Shown: one piece after another, positions 15,222-22,651 of the stretch | Layout of the letters: every line of letters begins with the position of its first letter | How positions within the stretch are numbered: position 1 is the first letter of the stretch | Source: Gammaproteobacteria bacterium | GTDB lineage: Bacteria > Pseudomonadota > Gammaproteobacteria > Steroidobacterales > JACDCP01 | Assembly (NCBI GenBank): GCA_013817465.1 | Contig: JACDCP010000004.1 | Span: 1 to 28,572 of the forward strand | Direction: 5' to 3' | Length of the DNA: 28,572 bases | Notes under the pieces: generated by a model | What the model was told of the DNA's origin: nothing | Database searches by the model: none | The model's input: the letters and a program-made list of their open reading frames with translations, nothing else | Position numbers and translations under genes: made by a program

Positions 15222-16673
15222 ATGCGATCCGAGCATCGCTGTTTGGTTGTCGTTTGGCTGTGCCTGGCGGTCCTTTGGGGGTCTGCCAGCGGGCAGGAGC
15301 TCAAGGAGGACCTTTTCGCGGACGCAACTGCGGCATTTCGGATCGCCAGGGAAGCCGATGCGGAGCGGCTGTCACCACGCATTTATCGCAACGCGATGGA
15401 GGCCTATCAGGATGCTGAAAATGATTACGATCGCGGCGGCAATCTGGATCGGGTGCGTTCGAGCCTTGCCGAAGCCGGACAGCTTTTCCGCGAGGCCGCC
15501 CGGACGGCCGGGCTGGCCGATCAGGCTTTGGCCTCATTGATCGAGACCCGCTCCGATGCGGAAAAAGCAAGCGCACCCCGCTATTCGGCGGAGCTCTGGC
15601 GGGAAGCCGAGAAAAAGTTCCGTGCCGCGGCGATCGAGCTCGAGCGTGGCGACAGAACGCTCGCCACGCGACGCGCGGGAGAGGCGGAAGCTGTCTATCG
15701 CGACGCGGAGCTGAACGCCATCAAGGAGAGCTATCTGCGCGACACGCGCACTCTGCTGCGGCAAGCCGACAAGCTCAGGGTCGAGCGTTACGCGCCGAAC
15801 ACGCTCGCGAAGGCCGAAGCGCTGCTGGCCGAGGCGGAGAAAGCGCTCAACGAAAACCGCTACGACACCGACAGGCCGCGCGGGCTGGCGCAGGAGGCCC
15901 AGTACGAGGCACGGCATGCCATTTTCCTGGCCAGTTACCTGCGCGAGAAAGAGGACGAAGACTGGACGGTCGAGGATGTCATACTCGACTGGGAGAAACC
16001 CCTCGAGCGTCTGGCGGCGACTCTCGACGTGCGCGCCGAGCTCGACCAGGGTTACACAGCGCCGACCGACCGGCTCGTAGCAGACATCGAAGACCTGCGC
16101 TCGGCGCAGCAGGGTCTCGAGCAGGACGTCGATGAAGCACGCCGGCGTATCGCCGGTCTCGAAGACGAGATCCGCGATCTCGACGCGCGGCTCGGCGGCG
16201 CCTCGGAGGAACGCCGGGAACTCGTGCAAAGACTCGCGGAACAGGCGCGAGTCCGTGAGCAGTTCGAGCAAATCGAGATAATGTTCACGCGCGGGGAAGC
16301 ACAGGTGTTCCGGCAGGCAAGCGATGTCTACATCCGGCTCGCGGGCCTGAGCTTCGCGGTCGGGCGCGCGACCATCGACCCCGACAACTCTACGCTGCTG
16401 ACGAAGCTCGAGCGCGCGATCCGGGTGTTTCCCGAAGCCGAGCTCGTCATCGAGGGGCACACAGATTCCTACGGCGGCGACGCCGAGAACTTCGAGCTTT
16501 CGCAGCGCCGCGCGGAAGCCGTGCGCCAGTACCTGCTGGCGAATGTGCGCCTCGATCCGGCACGCATCTCGTCGGTCGGCTTCGGCGAAACCCGGCCAGT
16601 CGCCAACAACGAAACTGCGGAAGGTCGCGCGAGGAACCGGCGCATCGACGTGCGTATCCAACCGCGCCGATGA
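15222..16673 (+). CDS. OmpA-like protein with long helical N-terminal region
   Basis: 483 residues from the ATG at 15222 (MRSEHRC, ribosome-binding site agaggg). The signal peptide probably ends around SASGQ. Residues about 30-250 consist of Ala/Glu-rich helical repeats (AFRIAREADAERLSP, AYQDAENDYDRGG, FREAARTAG, KASAPRYSAELW, RVERYAPNTLAKAEALL). These resemble the DUF4398 type, in which each unit pairs an 'Ap..y..a...l..A' motif with a helix. A coiled coil follows at about 285-360. The C-terminal 120 residues are an OmpA domain with VIEGHTDSYGG, NFELSQRRAEAVRQYL and GRARNRRIDVRI, which binds peptidoglycan. The protein probably links the wall to the outer membrane or a periplasmic complex. 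The order of domains matches other DUF4398-OmpA fusions. Confidence 0.88.
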   Translation: MRSEHRCLVVVWLCLAVLWGSASGQELKEDLFADATAAFRIAREADAERLSPRIYRNAMEAYQDAENDYDRGGNLDRVRSSLAEAGQLFREAARTAGLADQALASLIETRSDAEKASAPRYSAELWREAEKKFRAAAIELERGDRTLATRRAGEAEAVYRDAELNAIKESYLRDTRTLLRQADKLRVERYAPNTLAKAEALLAEAEKALNENRYDTDRPRGLAQEAQYEARHAIFLASYLREKEDEDWTVEDVILDWEKPLERLAATLDVRAELDQGYTAPTDRLVADIEDLRSAQQGLEQDVDEARRRIAGLEDEIRDLDARLGGASEERRELVQRLAEQARVREQFEQIEIMFTRGEAQVFRQASDVYIRLAGLSFAVGRATIDPDNSTLLTKLERAIRVFPEAELVIEGHTDSYGGDAENFELSQRRAEAVRQYLLANVRLDPARISSVGFGETRPVANNETAEGRARNRRIDVRIQPRR

Positions 16674-16760
16674 AATTGCTGTCGTGAACACGCCCGCTGC
16701 GCGATTGTCTGCGGAACGATCCGTGATCGAGCGACGGCCTCTTCACCAACGCCAAGCGAA

Positions 16761-16815
16761 GGAAATGGGGACATTCCTGATATTCGTTTTGAAAATCAGG
16801 AATGTCCCCATTTCC
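16761..16815. repeat. REPIN-like element: perfect 21-bp arms, 13-nt loop
   Basis: The arms 16761-16781 and 16795-16815 are perfect reverse complements with the core ggggacattcctgat and flanking aaat/attt. The right arm overlaps the 3' end of the alpha/beta hydrolase gene and provides its last codons and stop. Confidence 0.9.
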
Positions 16816-17686
16816 CGCGCAGCCAGTCCGCGACGGCGTGGCCGGTCACGGTATTGACGAGATAACCGTAATCGCGGTGCACGTTGAGACCGTTCTCGTT
16901 GCGGAAATAATTGTAAACGCCCTCAGTCTCGTCGCGAATCTCCTCGATGAGGCCGAGTTCCAGCATCGGCAGATAATCGCCGCGAAGCATCCGGTCCAGA
17001 GCCCTCAGTTCGCCCACTGCCGCCACGTTGATCCAGCGGCGCAGATTGCCGGGGTAGCGTTTGCCTCCGCTGGCGCGTGCGCCGCGCAGGCGACGCTGGA
17101 TGAATCTCACGCCAAGCGGGCTGCCGAGCGTGAGCAGCAGATCTACGCTCCAGTCGCGTGGCTCACGCCGGTCACGCTCCCACAGCGTGTCATACGCAAT
17201 GACCGAACCCAGGCTGTGCCCGATCAGCAATACCCGCGCCTGCTCCTTCGCCGCCTCATCCAGCGCGCTCGAAAGCAGGTCGCGCACGCCGCCGGCCACG
17301 CCGTCGTGGTTCTCGAAGTAGCGCCGTGAGGCTTCGAGCGTCGCGCGAATTTCCGGATCCGGCAGGAAATGCACGAGAAACGGCAGCAGGTCGCCGAGCG
17401 AATAAATCAGCCAGGCGACGCGCGTACGCCATGAGCGGGCTTCCCGTATATCGCGTTCGGAAGGGCCGGGTGTGGCCAGCAGACGGTCGATCCATTCCCG
17501 GTCGCGGTCCAGCTCGTCGTGCTCGCCATAGTAGAAGTAATTCCAGGCAATCAGGTGAAAGCAAGCGCGGCGCCGCGCCAGGCTTTCACCGAGCGGCGCA
17601 TCCACGCGACGAACGCCCTCGACGAGACAGCGCCAGAGCTCGGCGCGGTACTCCTCGGGCGGTGGCTTCGGACTCTGGCCCGGCAC
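16796..17686 (-). CDS. Alpha/beta-hydrolase of lipase type
   Basis: 296 residues, starting at a GTG (17684-17686). A helical N-terminal lid region of about 145 residues (with WNYFYYGEHDELDRDREW and a hydrophobic YSLGDLLPFLVHFLP) is followed by the nucleophile elbow GHSLG (Ser158). LLLTLGSPLG and NVAAVGELRALDRML strands and a late His (His283 in TVTGHAVADWL) plausibly complete the triad. It looks like a cytosolic serine hydrolase related to lipases; the substrate is unknown. The final residues GKWGHS and the stop codon are encoded by the REPIN at 16761-16815, so the original C-terminus has been replaced or the stop captured. A second, diverged REP pair lies just upstream. Confidence 0.82.
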   Translation of the reverse strand: MPGQSPKPPPEEYRAELWRCLVEGVRRVDAPLGESLARRRACFHLIAWNYFYYGEHDELDRDREWIDRLLATPGPSERDIREARSWRTRVAWLIYSLGDLLPFLVHFLPDPEIRATLEASRRYFENHDGVAGGVRDLLSSALDEAAKEQARVLLIGHSLGSVIAYDTLWERDRREPRDWSVDLLLTLGSPLGVRFIQRRLRGARASGGKRYPGNLRRWINVAAVGELRALDRMLRGDYLPMLELGLIEEIRDETEGVYNYFRNENGLNVHRDYGYLVNTVTGHAVADWLRGKWGHS

Positions 17687-17706
17687 GAAAATAATGAGTT
17701 CGCGGC

Positions 17707-17829
17707 GAGAAATCGGAGAAATCGGAGAAATCGGGGTCAGACTCCTGTTTCACGCTGGCCGATGCACGCAACCGCGCAATCATTCCCGACGTATCAGAGA
17801 CGACGAAACCGGCGTCCGACCCCGATTTC
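17707..17829. repeat. Diverged REP pair of a second sequence type, with 9-bp tandem repeat
   Basis: A 25-bp arm at 17727-17751 (core ggggtcagactcctgttt) pairs with 17805-17829 with three mismatches across a 53-nt loop. Three perfect copies of gagaaatcg (17707-17733) precede it, the third overlapping the arm. The organisation matches the four ggggacattcc elements but with a different core, so it belongs to another subfamily. It sits between the alpha/beta hydrolase and the unknown gene pair, ending 8 bp from the stop codon at 17837. Confidence 0.8.
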
Positions 17830-17836
17830 GCGCAGA

Positions 17837-18502
17837 TCAGGCGAATGCGCAGGTCGACGTGTCGATGTGCCTCATCTTACGGTGCTGCGGCAATCGATAG
17901 AAGCGCCGCAGCTCGCTCATCAATCCGCTCGCGCGCCGCGGGCCGAGGAACCGGCTGTTCAGATGGCGGCAGTAGCGGCCGGCGTAGCGGTTCGCCTGGC
18001 GGTAGCGCTCGAGCCCCTCACCATCGAGCGACGCATCGAAGCTCGGCTGCTCGAAGAGCCAGGCGTGCAGCCGCACCGGCACGCCAGCCCCGACCGGCCG
18101 GCTCAGCAGGAACAAGCTGGCGATGTACTTGTCGACTTCCGCCTGCAGCTCGAGCTCGAGCAGACTCACGCTGCGGTCGTGAGCGACGCTGCGCGTCACG
18201 TACAGGAAATGGCTGACGCCCTCGAGCGCAATCCAGAAGCTGGCCAGGTTTCCGTCGTGCAGGTTTTCCGTGGGATCGTCCGCGTCGAGCTGCTCGAGCA
18301 CGCGGGGGTCGACATAGAGTGCGACGTCCAGGCCGTCGGCGGACTCAGCCACGAGCAGCTTCTCCCTGACTTCACGAGCAGGCCCGGACGAATCGAGGCG
18401 CTGCGCCAGGCTCGCATCGGTGATCAGAAAGTCGGCGACCTCGTGCGAACGCTCGATTTCGTAGATCCGCTCCAGTAGGCGCTGCAGCTTGACGAGTATC
18501 AT
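17837..18502 (-). CDS. Unknown protein, second gene of an overlapping pair
   Basis: 221 residues, not recognised. It begins with a helical region (MILVKLQRLLERIYEIERSHEVADFLI), contains a central alpha/beta part (VALYVDPRVLEQL, NLASFWIALEGVSHFLYVTRSV) and ends with an Arg/Tyr-rich helical segment (YRQANRYAGRYCRHLNSRFL). There is no signal peptide. Its ATG overlaps the stop of the gene at 18502-19134 by one base (TGATG), so the two are translationally coupled and probably work together. The composition and codon pattern are normal coding for this genome. Confidence 0.75.
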   Translation of the reverse strand: MILVKLQRLLERIYEIERSHEVADFLITDASLAQRLDSSGPAREVREKLLVAESADGLDVALYVDPRVLEQLDADDPTENLHDGNLASFWIALEGVSHFLYVTRSVAHDRSVSLLELELQAEVDKYIASLFLLSRPVGAGVPVRLHAWLFEQPSFDASLDGEGLERYRQANRYAGRYCRHLNSRFLGPRRASGLMSELRRFYRLPQHRKMRHIDTSTCAFA

Positions 18503-19134
18503 CAGTTTGCCTTCCTTCCGCCGCGGCCTTCGAGCGGATAGACGCCGAGCTTGCGCAGGCGCTGGGCAGCGCGGCTGCTGCCGGTGCGCAGCCAGATTTC
18601 GTACAGCCGCAGGAGGTCTTGGTCCGAGGAAATCTGTGCGGTGCTGCTCACCTCGTCCAGCACGCGCACGAGGAGCTGGAACTTCCGCGCAAGCTCTTCG
18701 AACACCTGTCCCATCGCCCGGCCGCGAGAGGTGTTGCGCACGCTTTCATGAAGCGTGCCGTAGGCATTGCCACCCATCGCTATGTAGTAATCGACCGGCA
18801 CGGTCCGGCGTGCGAGGCTGTCCGCGAAAAAGCCAGTGATGAACAGGGCGACGTCGCCGATCCGTTGCAGCACGGCATTGCGCTCCTGGGCTGTACGGGA
18901 CTCCAGCGCGTCGGTAAGCATGGCCGCAAGCGGCCGCAGACGTACGCCTTCGGGCGTGCGCTCGTAAAGCTCCTCTGAGCGCGCAAACAGGGTGAGCATG
19001 TTGACGATGTAATGCGCCGTATGATCGTCGATGCGGACGCGCTGGTTGGCCAGCGCATCATCCATCGAATCCCGAAAAAATTCGCGCAGATTCGCGATCG
19101 GGATGACGCGCTCGTTGCGGGTGTCGACTACCAT
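18502..19134 (-). CDS. Unknown protein, first gene of an overlapping pair
   Basis: 210 residues, almost wholly helical, not recognised. Visible blocks are FFRDSMDDALANQRVRIDD, HTAHYIVNMLTLFARSEELY, GDVALFITGFFADSLARR and VDYYIAMGGNAYGTL, then a helix with VFEELARKFQLLVRVLDEVS, which look like a conserved soluble helical bundle. GGGAGG lies about ten bases before the ATG. It is coupled to the downstream unknown gene by a one-base overlap. It is divergent from mtfA with a 430-bp spacer that contains several palindromes. Confidence 0.75.
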   Translation of the reverse strand: MVVDTRNERVIPIANLREFFRDSMDDALANQRVRIDDHTAHYIVNMLTLFARSEELYERTPEGVRLRPLAAMLTDALESRTAQERNAVLQRIGDVALFITGFFADSLARRTVPVDYYIAMGGNAYGTLHESVRNTSRGRAMGQVFEELARKFQLLVRVLDEVSSTAQISSDQDLLRLYEIWLRTGSSRAAQRLRKLGVYPLEGRGGRKAN

Positions 19135-19304
19135 CTGTAATCTGCCTCCCGTCGTCGCTACGGTGATCCGTCACCTGGTTAGATGCCGGCCGCGGCCGGA
19201 GATTCCGCATGCTCGCCACGACAATATCTTGCCTCGCGAGCGGCGCTCTGTGAACGCTATCACGGTTCTGGTGTCCTGCTCCATGGATGCGTTGCGCAAG
19301 TCGG

Positions 19305-19397
19305 GCGCGGATTCTCGCGCCTGGCAAGGCGCGACGACGGGTAATAGCCGCACTATGGCGAGGAGCCGCAACGCAGCCGGACGCGAAAAGACGCCGC
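19305..19397. repeat. Imperfect palindromic element of about 93 bp in the 19135-19564 spacer
   Basis: The arms 19305-19325 and 19376-19397 are imperfect reverse complements (gcgcggattctcgcgcctggc against gccggacgcgaaaagacgccgc, roughly three quarters matched). They enclose 50 nt that contain atagccgcactat, itself a small hairpin. The rest of the 430-bp spacer shows no gene. It may be a degenerate non-autonomous mobile element or a structured RNA. Confidence 0.4.
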
Positions 19398-19481
19398 GGA
19401 TTGCACAATGTATCCTTGGCAGGCGATGCAAGGAATGTATCGCCATTCTCAAGAACCTACGGTTTCTGAAAATGCTCGCCT

Positions 19482-19539
19482 TCCGAAAATCGCAATTTTC
19501 GGAGGGCAAAGTTGAAAAGCCATGAATGGCTTTTTCAAC
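19482..19539. repeat. Two consecutive hairpins upstream of mtfA
   Basis: A perfect 9-bp stem with loop cgca (19482-19503) is followed by a 12-bp stem with one bulge and loop tgaa (19511-19539), 25 bp before the mtfA ATG. The second shares gttgaaaa/ttcaac and a following ctgctg with the palindrome at 13989-14027. They may be a dispersed palindrome or a leader structure affecting mtfA translation. Confidence 0.5.
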
Positions 19540-19564
19540 AATCTGCTGGGGCAAATCACTGCAC

Positions 19565-20386
19565 ATGATCGTGTACTGGCTTTTTGTCGCGGTGGCCGCG
19601 CTGGTCATCGTCGCATTGATCGGCCAGCCGCTGTGGCGTGCGCGACGCAGGCGGCGGCGCATGAATGGCGAGCTTGCGGCGGATCGGCGCGAGCTGCTCG
19701 AGCGCAAGCTGCCGCTTTACGCTCGCCTGCCCGCGGGGTTGAAGCCGCGGCTGCATGGCCTGATCAATGCGTTCATTGCCGAAAAAAAATTCCTCGGTTG
19801 CGCCGGGCAAGGCATCGATGACGAGGTCCGGCTGCTGATCGCCGCGCAGGCCTGCCTGCTGGTGCTGAACAGAGAGCTGGGTTTTTTCGACGAGCTCGAG
19901 ACCATCCTCGTGTATCCCTCGTCATTCCTCGTCGACGAGGAATATGCCGACACGACCGGCGTCGTCACCAGCGCGCGCCACGAGCTGCTCGGGCAGGCGT
20001 GGGATGCACATCAGATCGTCCTGTCCTGGGAGGACGTGCTCGAGGACGCCACCGCCGGGCATCCGGAGCAAAATGTGGTGCTGCACGAGTTCGCCCATCA
20101 GCTCGATCAGGCCGGCGGACCTGCCGACGGCGCACCGCCGCTTCGCAACCGTTCCCAATACACACGCTGGTCGGCGGTGCTGCAGGCGGCTTACGAAACC
20201 TTATGCGAACAGATCGAGCGCGGCGCGGTGCCCTTCATGGACGAGTACGGCGCCTCCGATCCAGCCGAGTTCTTCGCCGTGGCCACGGAAACCTTTTTCA
20301 TCGATGCGCCACACCTGCAGCGCACGCAGCCGGCGCTGTATCACGAGCTCGAGGTACTTTATGGGGTGGATCCCGCCGGCTGGTGA
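19565..20386 (+). CDS. mtfA: MtfA-like zinc peptidase (M90 family)
   Basis: 273 residues from the ATG at 19565. The characteristic MtfA segments are present: LNRELGFFDELETILVYPSSF, SWEDVLEDA, the zinc motif HEFAHQLD (His174, His178), and DEYGASDPAEFFAVATETFF with the probable third ligand Glu235. In Escherichia coli MtfA is a peptidase that binds the repressor Mlc and so modulates the glucose phosphotransferase system. No Mlc or PTS gene is in this window. Unlike E. coli MtfA, this one starts with a clear transmembrane helix (MIVYWLFVAVAALVIVALIG) and a basic anchor, so it is probably membrane-bound. Its end overlaps the convergent DUF885 gene by 28 bp. Confidence 0.92.
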   Translation: MIVYWLFVAVAALVIVALIGQPLWRARRRRRRMNGELAADRRELLERKLPLYARLPAGLKPRLHGLINAFIAEKKFLGCAGQGIDDEVRLLIAAQACLLVLNRELGFFDELETILVYPSSFLVDEEYADTTGVVTSARHELLGQAWDAHQIVLSWEDVLEDATAGHPEQNVVLHEFAHQLDQAGGPADGAPPLRNRSQYTRWSAVLQAAYETLCEQIERGAVPFMDEYGASDPAEFFAVATETFFIDAPHLQRTQPALYHELEVLYGVDPAGW

Positions 20387-22230
20387 TTGTGTCCGCTGGC
20401 TGCCTGTGACGCCGCGCGCTGCTGCGAGGCGATCCATTCCATGATGCGAGTTTCCAGCACGTGCAGCGGCAGCGCACCGCTGCCGAGTACGGCATCGTGG
20501 AAGGCGCGAATATCAAAATCCTCGCCGAGCTCGCTCCGCGCCCGCTCGCGCAGCTCCTTGAATTTGAGCTCGCCGATCTTGTAGGCGAGCGCTTGCCCCG
20601 GGCTCACGATATAGCGGTCGATCTCGACGATGATGTCGTGCTCGGCCTTGGCTGCGTTCTCCTTGAAGAAATCGATCGCCTGCTGGCGGCTCCAGCCGAG
20701 CGAATGCATCCCCGTGTCGACCACCAGGCGAATTGCACGCCACATCTCGTACGTGAGCTGACCGAACCGCGCGTAGGGATCGGTGTAAAAACCCATTTCG
20801 CCGCCGAGACTCTCGGCGTACAGACCCCAGCCTTCGACGAAAGCGGTGAAGCCGCCGAAGCGCCGGAACCAGGGCAACCCTTCGAGCTCCTGCTGGATGG
20901 CAATCTGCAAATGGTGCCCGGGCACCGCTTCGTGCAGGGTCAGGGCTTCCATTTCCCATTTTGGCCGCGTGTCCAGCGCGTAAGTGTTGGCGAAGAACTG
21001 GCCGGGGCGGCCGGCTTCGAGGGACCCGCCCTGATAGTAGGCGGTGGTCTGTGATTTCTCGGCATACTCCGGCACGGCCACGACCCCGTACGGCAGGCGC
21101 GGCAGGTGCCCGAACAGCTTGATGAGCTCGGGATCCGCGCGCTTGGCGATATCGCGATAGCTCTCCAGCAGCTCCGCGGCGTCTTCGAAAAAGAACTGCG
21201 GATCCGTGCGCAGGAAGGTCTTGAACTCCTCGAAGCTGCCGTCGAAACCGCTTGCTTCGATCACCTCGTCCATTTCGGCCCGAATGCGGCGGACCTCGCT
21301 CATCCCGAGCTCGTGGATTGCTTGCGGATGCATGTCGGTCGTGGTCATTTGACGCACCAGCATGGCGTACCAGTCCTGTCCGTCCGGCAGATCTTTCATG
21401 GCGATCGAGCGGCGCGCTTGGGGCACGTAAGTTTCGGCCAGATAAGCCTGGAGCTTGCTGAACGCCGGCCTGACCTGAGCTTCAAAGGCCTGTCCGGCAG
21501 CCTTGCGCAGCCGCTCCTGTTCGGCCTGCGGCATCTCCTCCGGCATGTCGCCGAACGCAGCCAGCATGGGACTGGCGAAGGGATCTTCGACCAGCAGATT
21601 CTGCACCTGCTGGGGCACGTCGCGCAGCGTCACGGCGGGCGGAGTGATGCCGCGCTCCAGGCCCTCTTCGAGCAGAACCAGCGTCTGATCGACAGCCTGC
21701 GGGACGCCGCGCAGGCGAGCGAGAATACTTTCGTACTCGCGGACGTTCGTCGCCGGCATGAGCGTGAGTATCTGGGCGAGATTCTGCTGCACGCCGCCGA
21801 GCTGGTCGACGGCCAGATACTCGCCGGGAAAACGCTGCTGATCCTCGCTGTCCTCGAGCTGACGCAGCAGCAGATCGTAGTTCAGGCGTTCATCGCTCTC
21901 GAGCGCTTCGCGATCGAGCGACTGCACGATCTCCAGCGCGCGCACGGTGTCCTCCTCGCGCCGCTCTATCGCCTCGAGGGAATTATCACCCCAGCGATCC
22001 TGCCCGCGCGGATCGCCGATGTAGGTGGCGAACGTCGGGAACTCCAGCATGGCGTAGTCGTAATAAAGATCCGTCAGCGCCTGCAGTCGCTCGCTGGCGC
22101 TCGAGTCATCCGCGTTGCGCGCGATGGCGCTCTCGCGCTCGAGCAGGGTCTCACGCTCGGCCGCGTAATCGGCCAGCGCCATCGGTGTGATGGGCAACAG
22201 GAGTGAGCACAGCAGGAATCTTCGCATCAT
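20359..22230 (-). CDS. DUF885 family hydrolase, secreted
   Basis: 623 residues from the ATG at 22228-22230, preceded by AAAGGA. A signal peptide (MMRRFLLCSLLLPITPMALA) leads into a helical protein whose hallmark is HEAVPGHH (433-440), followed by EGWGLYAE (from 466). Together these form a gluzincin-like HExxxH...E zinc site. DUF885 proteins are widely annotated as putative peptidases. Being exported, it would act in the periplasm. The open frame continues upstream to 22851 but that part is antisense to the S51-like gene. The 3' end overlaps mtfA by 28 bp on the opposite strand. Length and motifs are intact. Confidence 0.9.
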   Translation of the reverse strand: MMRRFLLCSLLLPITPMALADYAAERETLLERESAIARNADDSSASERLQALTDLYYDYAMLEFPTFATYIGDPRGQDRWGDNSLEAIERREEDTVRALEIVQSLDREALESDERLNYDLLLRQLEDSEDQQRFPGEYLAVDQLGGVQQNLAQILTLMPATNVREYESILARLRGVPQAVDQTLVLLEEGLERGITPPAVTLRDVPQQVQNLLVEDPFASPMLAAFGDMPEEMPQAEQERLRKAAGQAFEAQVRPAFSKLQAYLAETYVPQARRSIAMKDLPDGQDWYAMLVRQMTTTDMHPQAIHELGMSEVRRIRAEMDEVIEASGFDGSFEEFKTFLRTDPQFFFEDAAELLESYRDIAKRADPELIKLFGHLPRLPYGVVAVPEYAEKSQTTAYYQGGSLEAGRPGQFFANTYALDTRPKWEMEALTLHEAVPGHHLQIAIQQELEGLPWFRRFGGFTAFVEGWGLYAESLGGEMGFYTDPYARFGQLTYEMWRAIRLVVDTGMHSLGWSRQQAIDFFKENAAKAEHDIIVEIDRYIVSPGQALAYKIGELKFKELRERARSELGEDFDIRAFHDAVLGSGALPLHVLETRIMEWIASQQRAASQAASGHNHQPAGSTP

Positions 22231-22324
22231 GGTCATCCTTTCTCGAGGCATTCGGGGGTATGGTGGGCGCGGATTGTAGCGCCCCATCCGGTCGCGCAGC
22301 GACCGTGGCGCGTGGCGGGCTGGC

Positions 22325-22474
22325 CTACCCGGATCGCAGCAGGTCCGGATCGCTGGCTGCGCAGGTGTAGTTTCGCTCCATGGCCGCCGGTGGCTGCGGG
22401 AAGCCTTCGTGCATGAAGGCCCCTCCGAGCACCAGGCCGCCGGCAACGAGCAAGCACCAGTACACGCGCGCCAT
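22325..22474 (-). CDS. 49-aa single-pass membrane peptide
   Basis: 49 residues, too short for most gene callers. A near-ideal ribosome-binding site (gaggaag, five bases before the ATG at 22472-22474) precedes a hydrophobic helix (VYWCLLVAGGLVLGGAFM), a proline-containing segment and a polar tail (ERNYTCAASDPDLLRSG). It is either an inner-membrane peptide or a secreted mini-protein. It lies 94 bp upstream of the DUF885 gene on the same strand, probably as the first gene of that transcript, and is divergent from the ATP-grasp operon. The family is not recognised. Confidence 0.6.
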   Translation of the reverse strand: MARVYWCLLVAGGLVLGGAFMHEGFPQPPAAMERNYTCAASDPDLLRSG

Positions 22475-22574
22475 GTGAACTTCCTCTGCAAGCGCCTCTG
22501 TTCCCCCATCCAGACTGCGGCGGCCGGCGGTAGTTCCGGCAAGTTGCCGCTGCAGACACTCGTTCTGCCGCTGC

Positions 22575-22605
22575 TTGCGCGGTCCATCCGCGTCGGTGCG
22601 ATAAT
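22575..22605 (+). promoter_or_regulatory. Possible promoter of the ATP-grasp operon
   Basis: GATAAT at 22600-22605 is a good -10 hexamer in a GC-rich setting, with TTGCGC at 22575-22580 as a weak -35 at a long 19-bp spacing. Transcription would start near 22612, some 40 bp before the GTG start at 22652. Confidence 0.35.
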
Positions 22606-22651
22606 TCGGCGCTCCCGGGCAACCGCTCCTAAACTTTGCGAGAGAGATCGC

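Noticed and set aside
15020..15382. Upstream extension of lipA
   Set aside because: The translated extension is Ser/Arg-rich without similarity to LipA and would remove the promoter space shared with the OmpA-like gene.
17707..17733. Three gagaaatcg repeats as a CRISPR remnant
   Set aside because: Units are contiguous 9-mers without spacers and merge into a REP arm; no cas gene is near.
22325..22474. The 49-aa peptide as a precursor for ATP-grasp peptide modification
   Set aside because: It is divergent from the operon, has a membrane helix rather than a leader-core layout, and lacks repeated acceptor residues.
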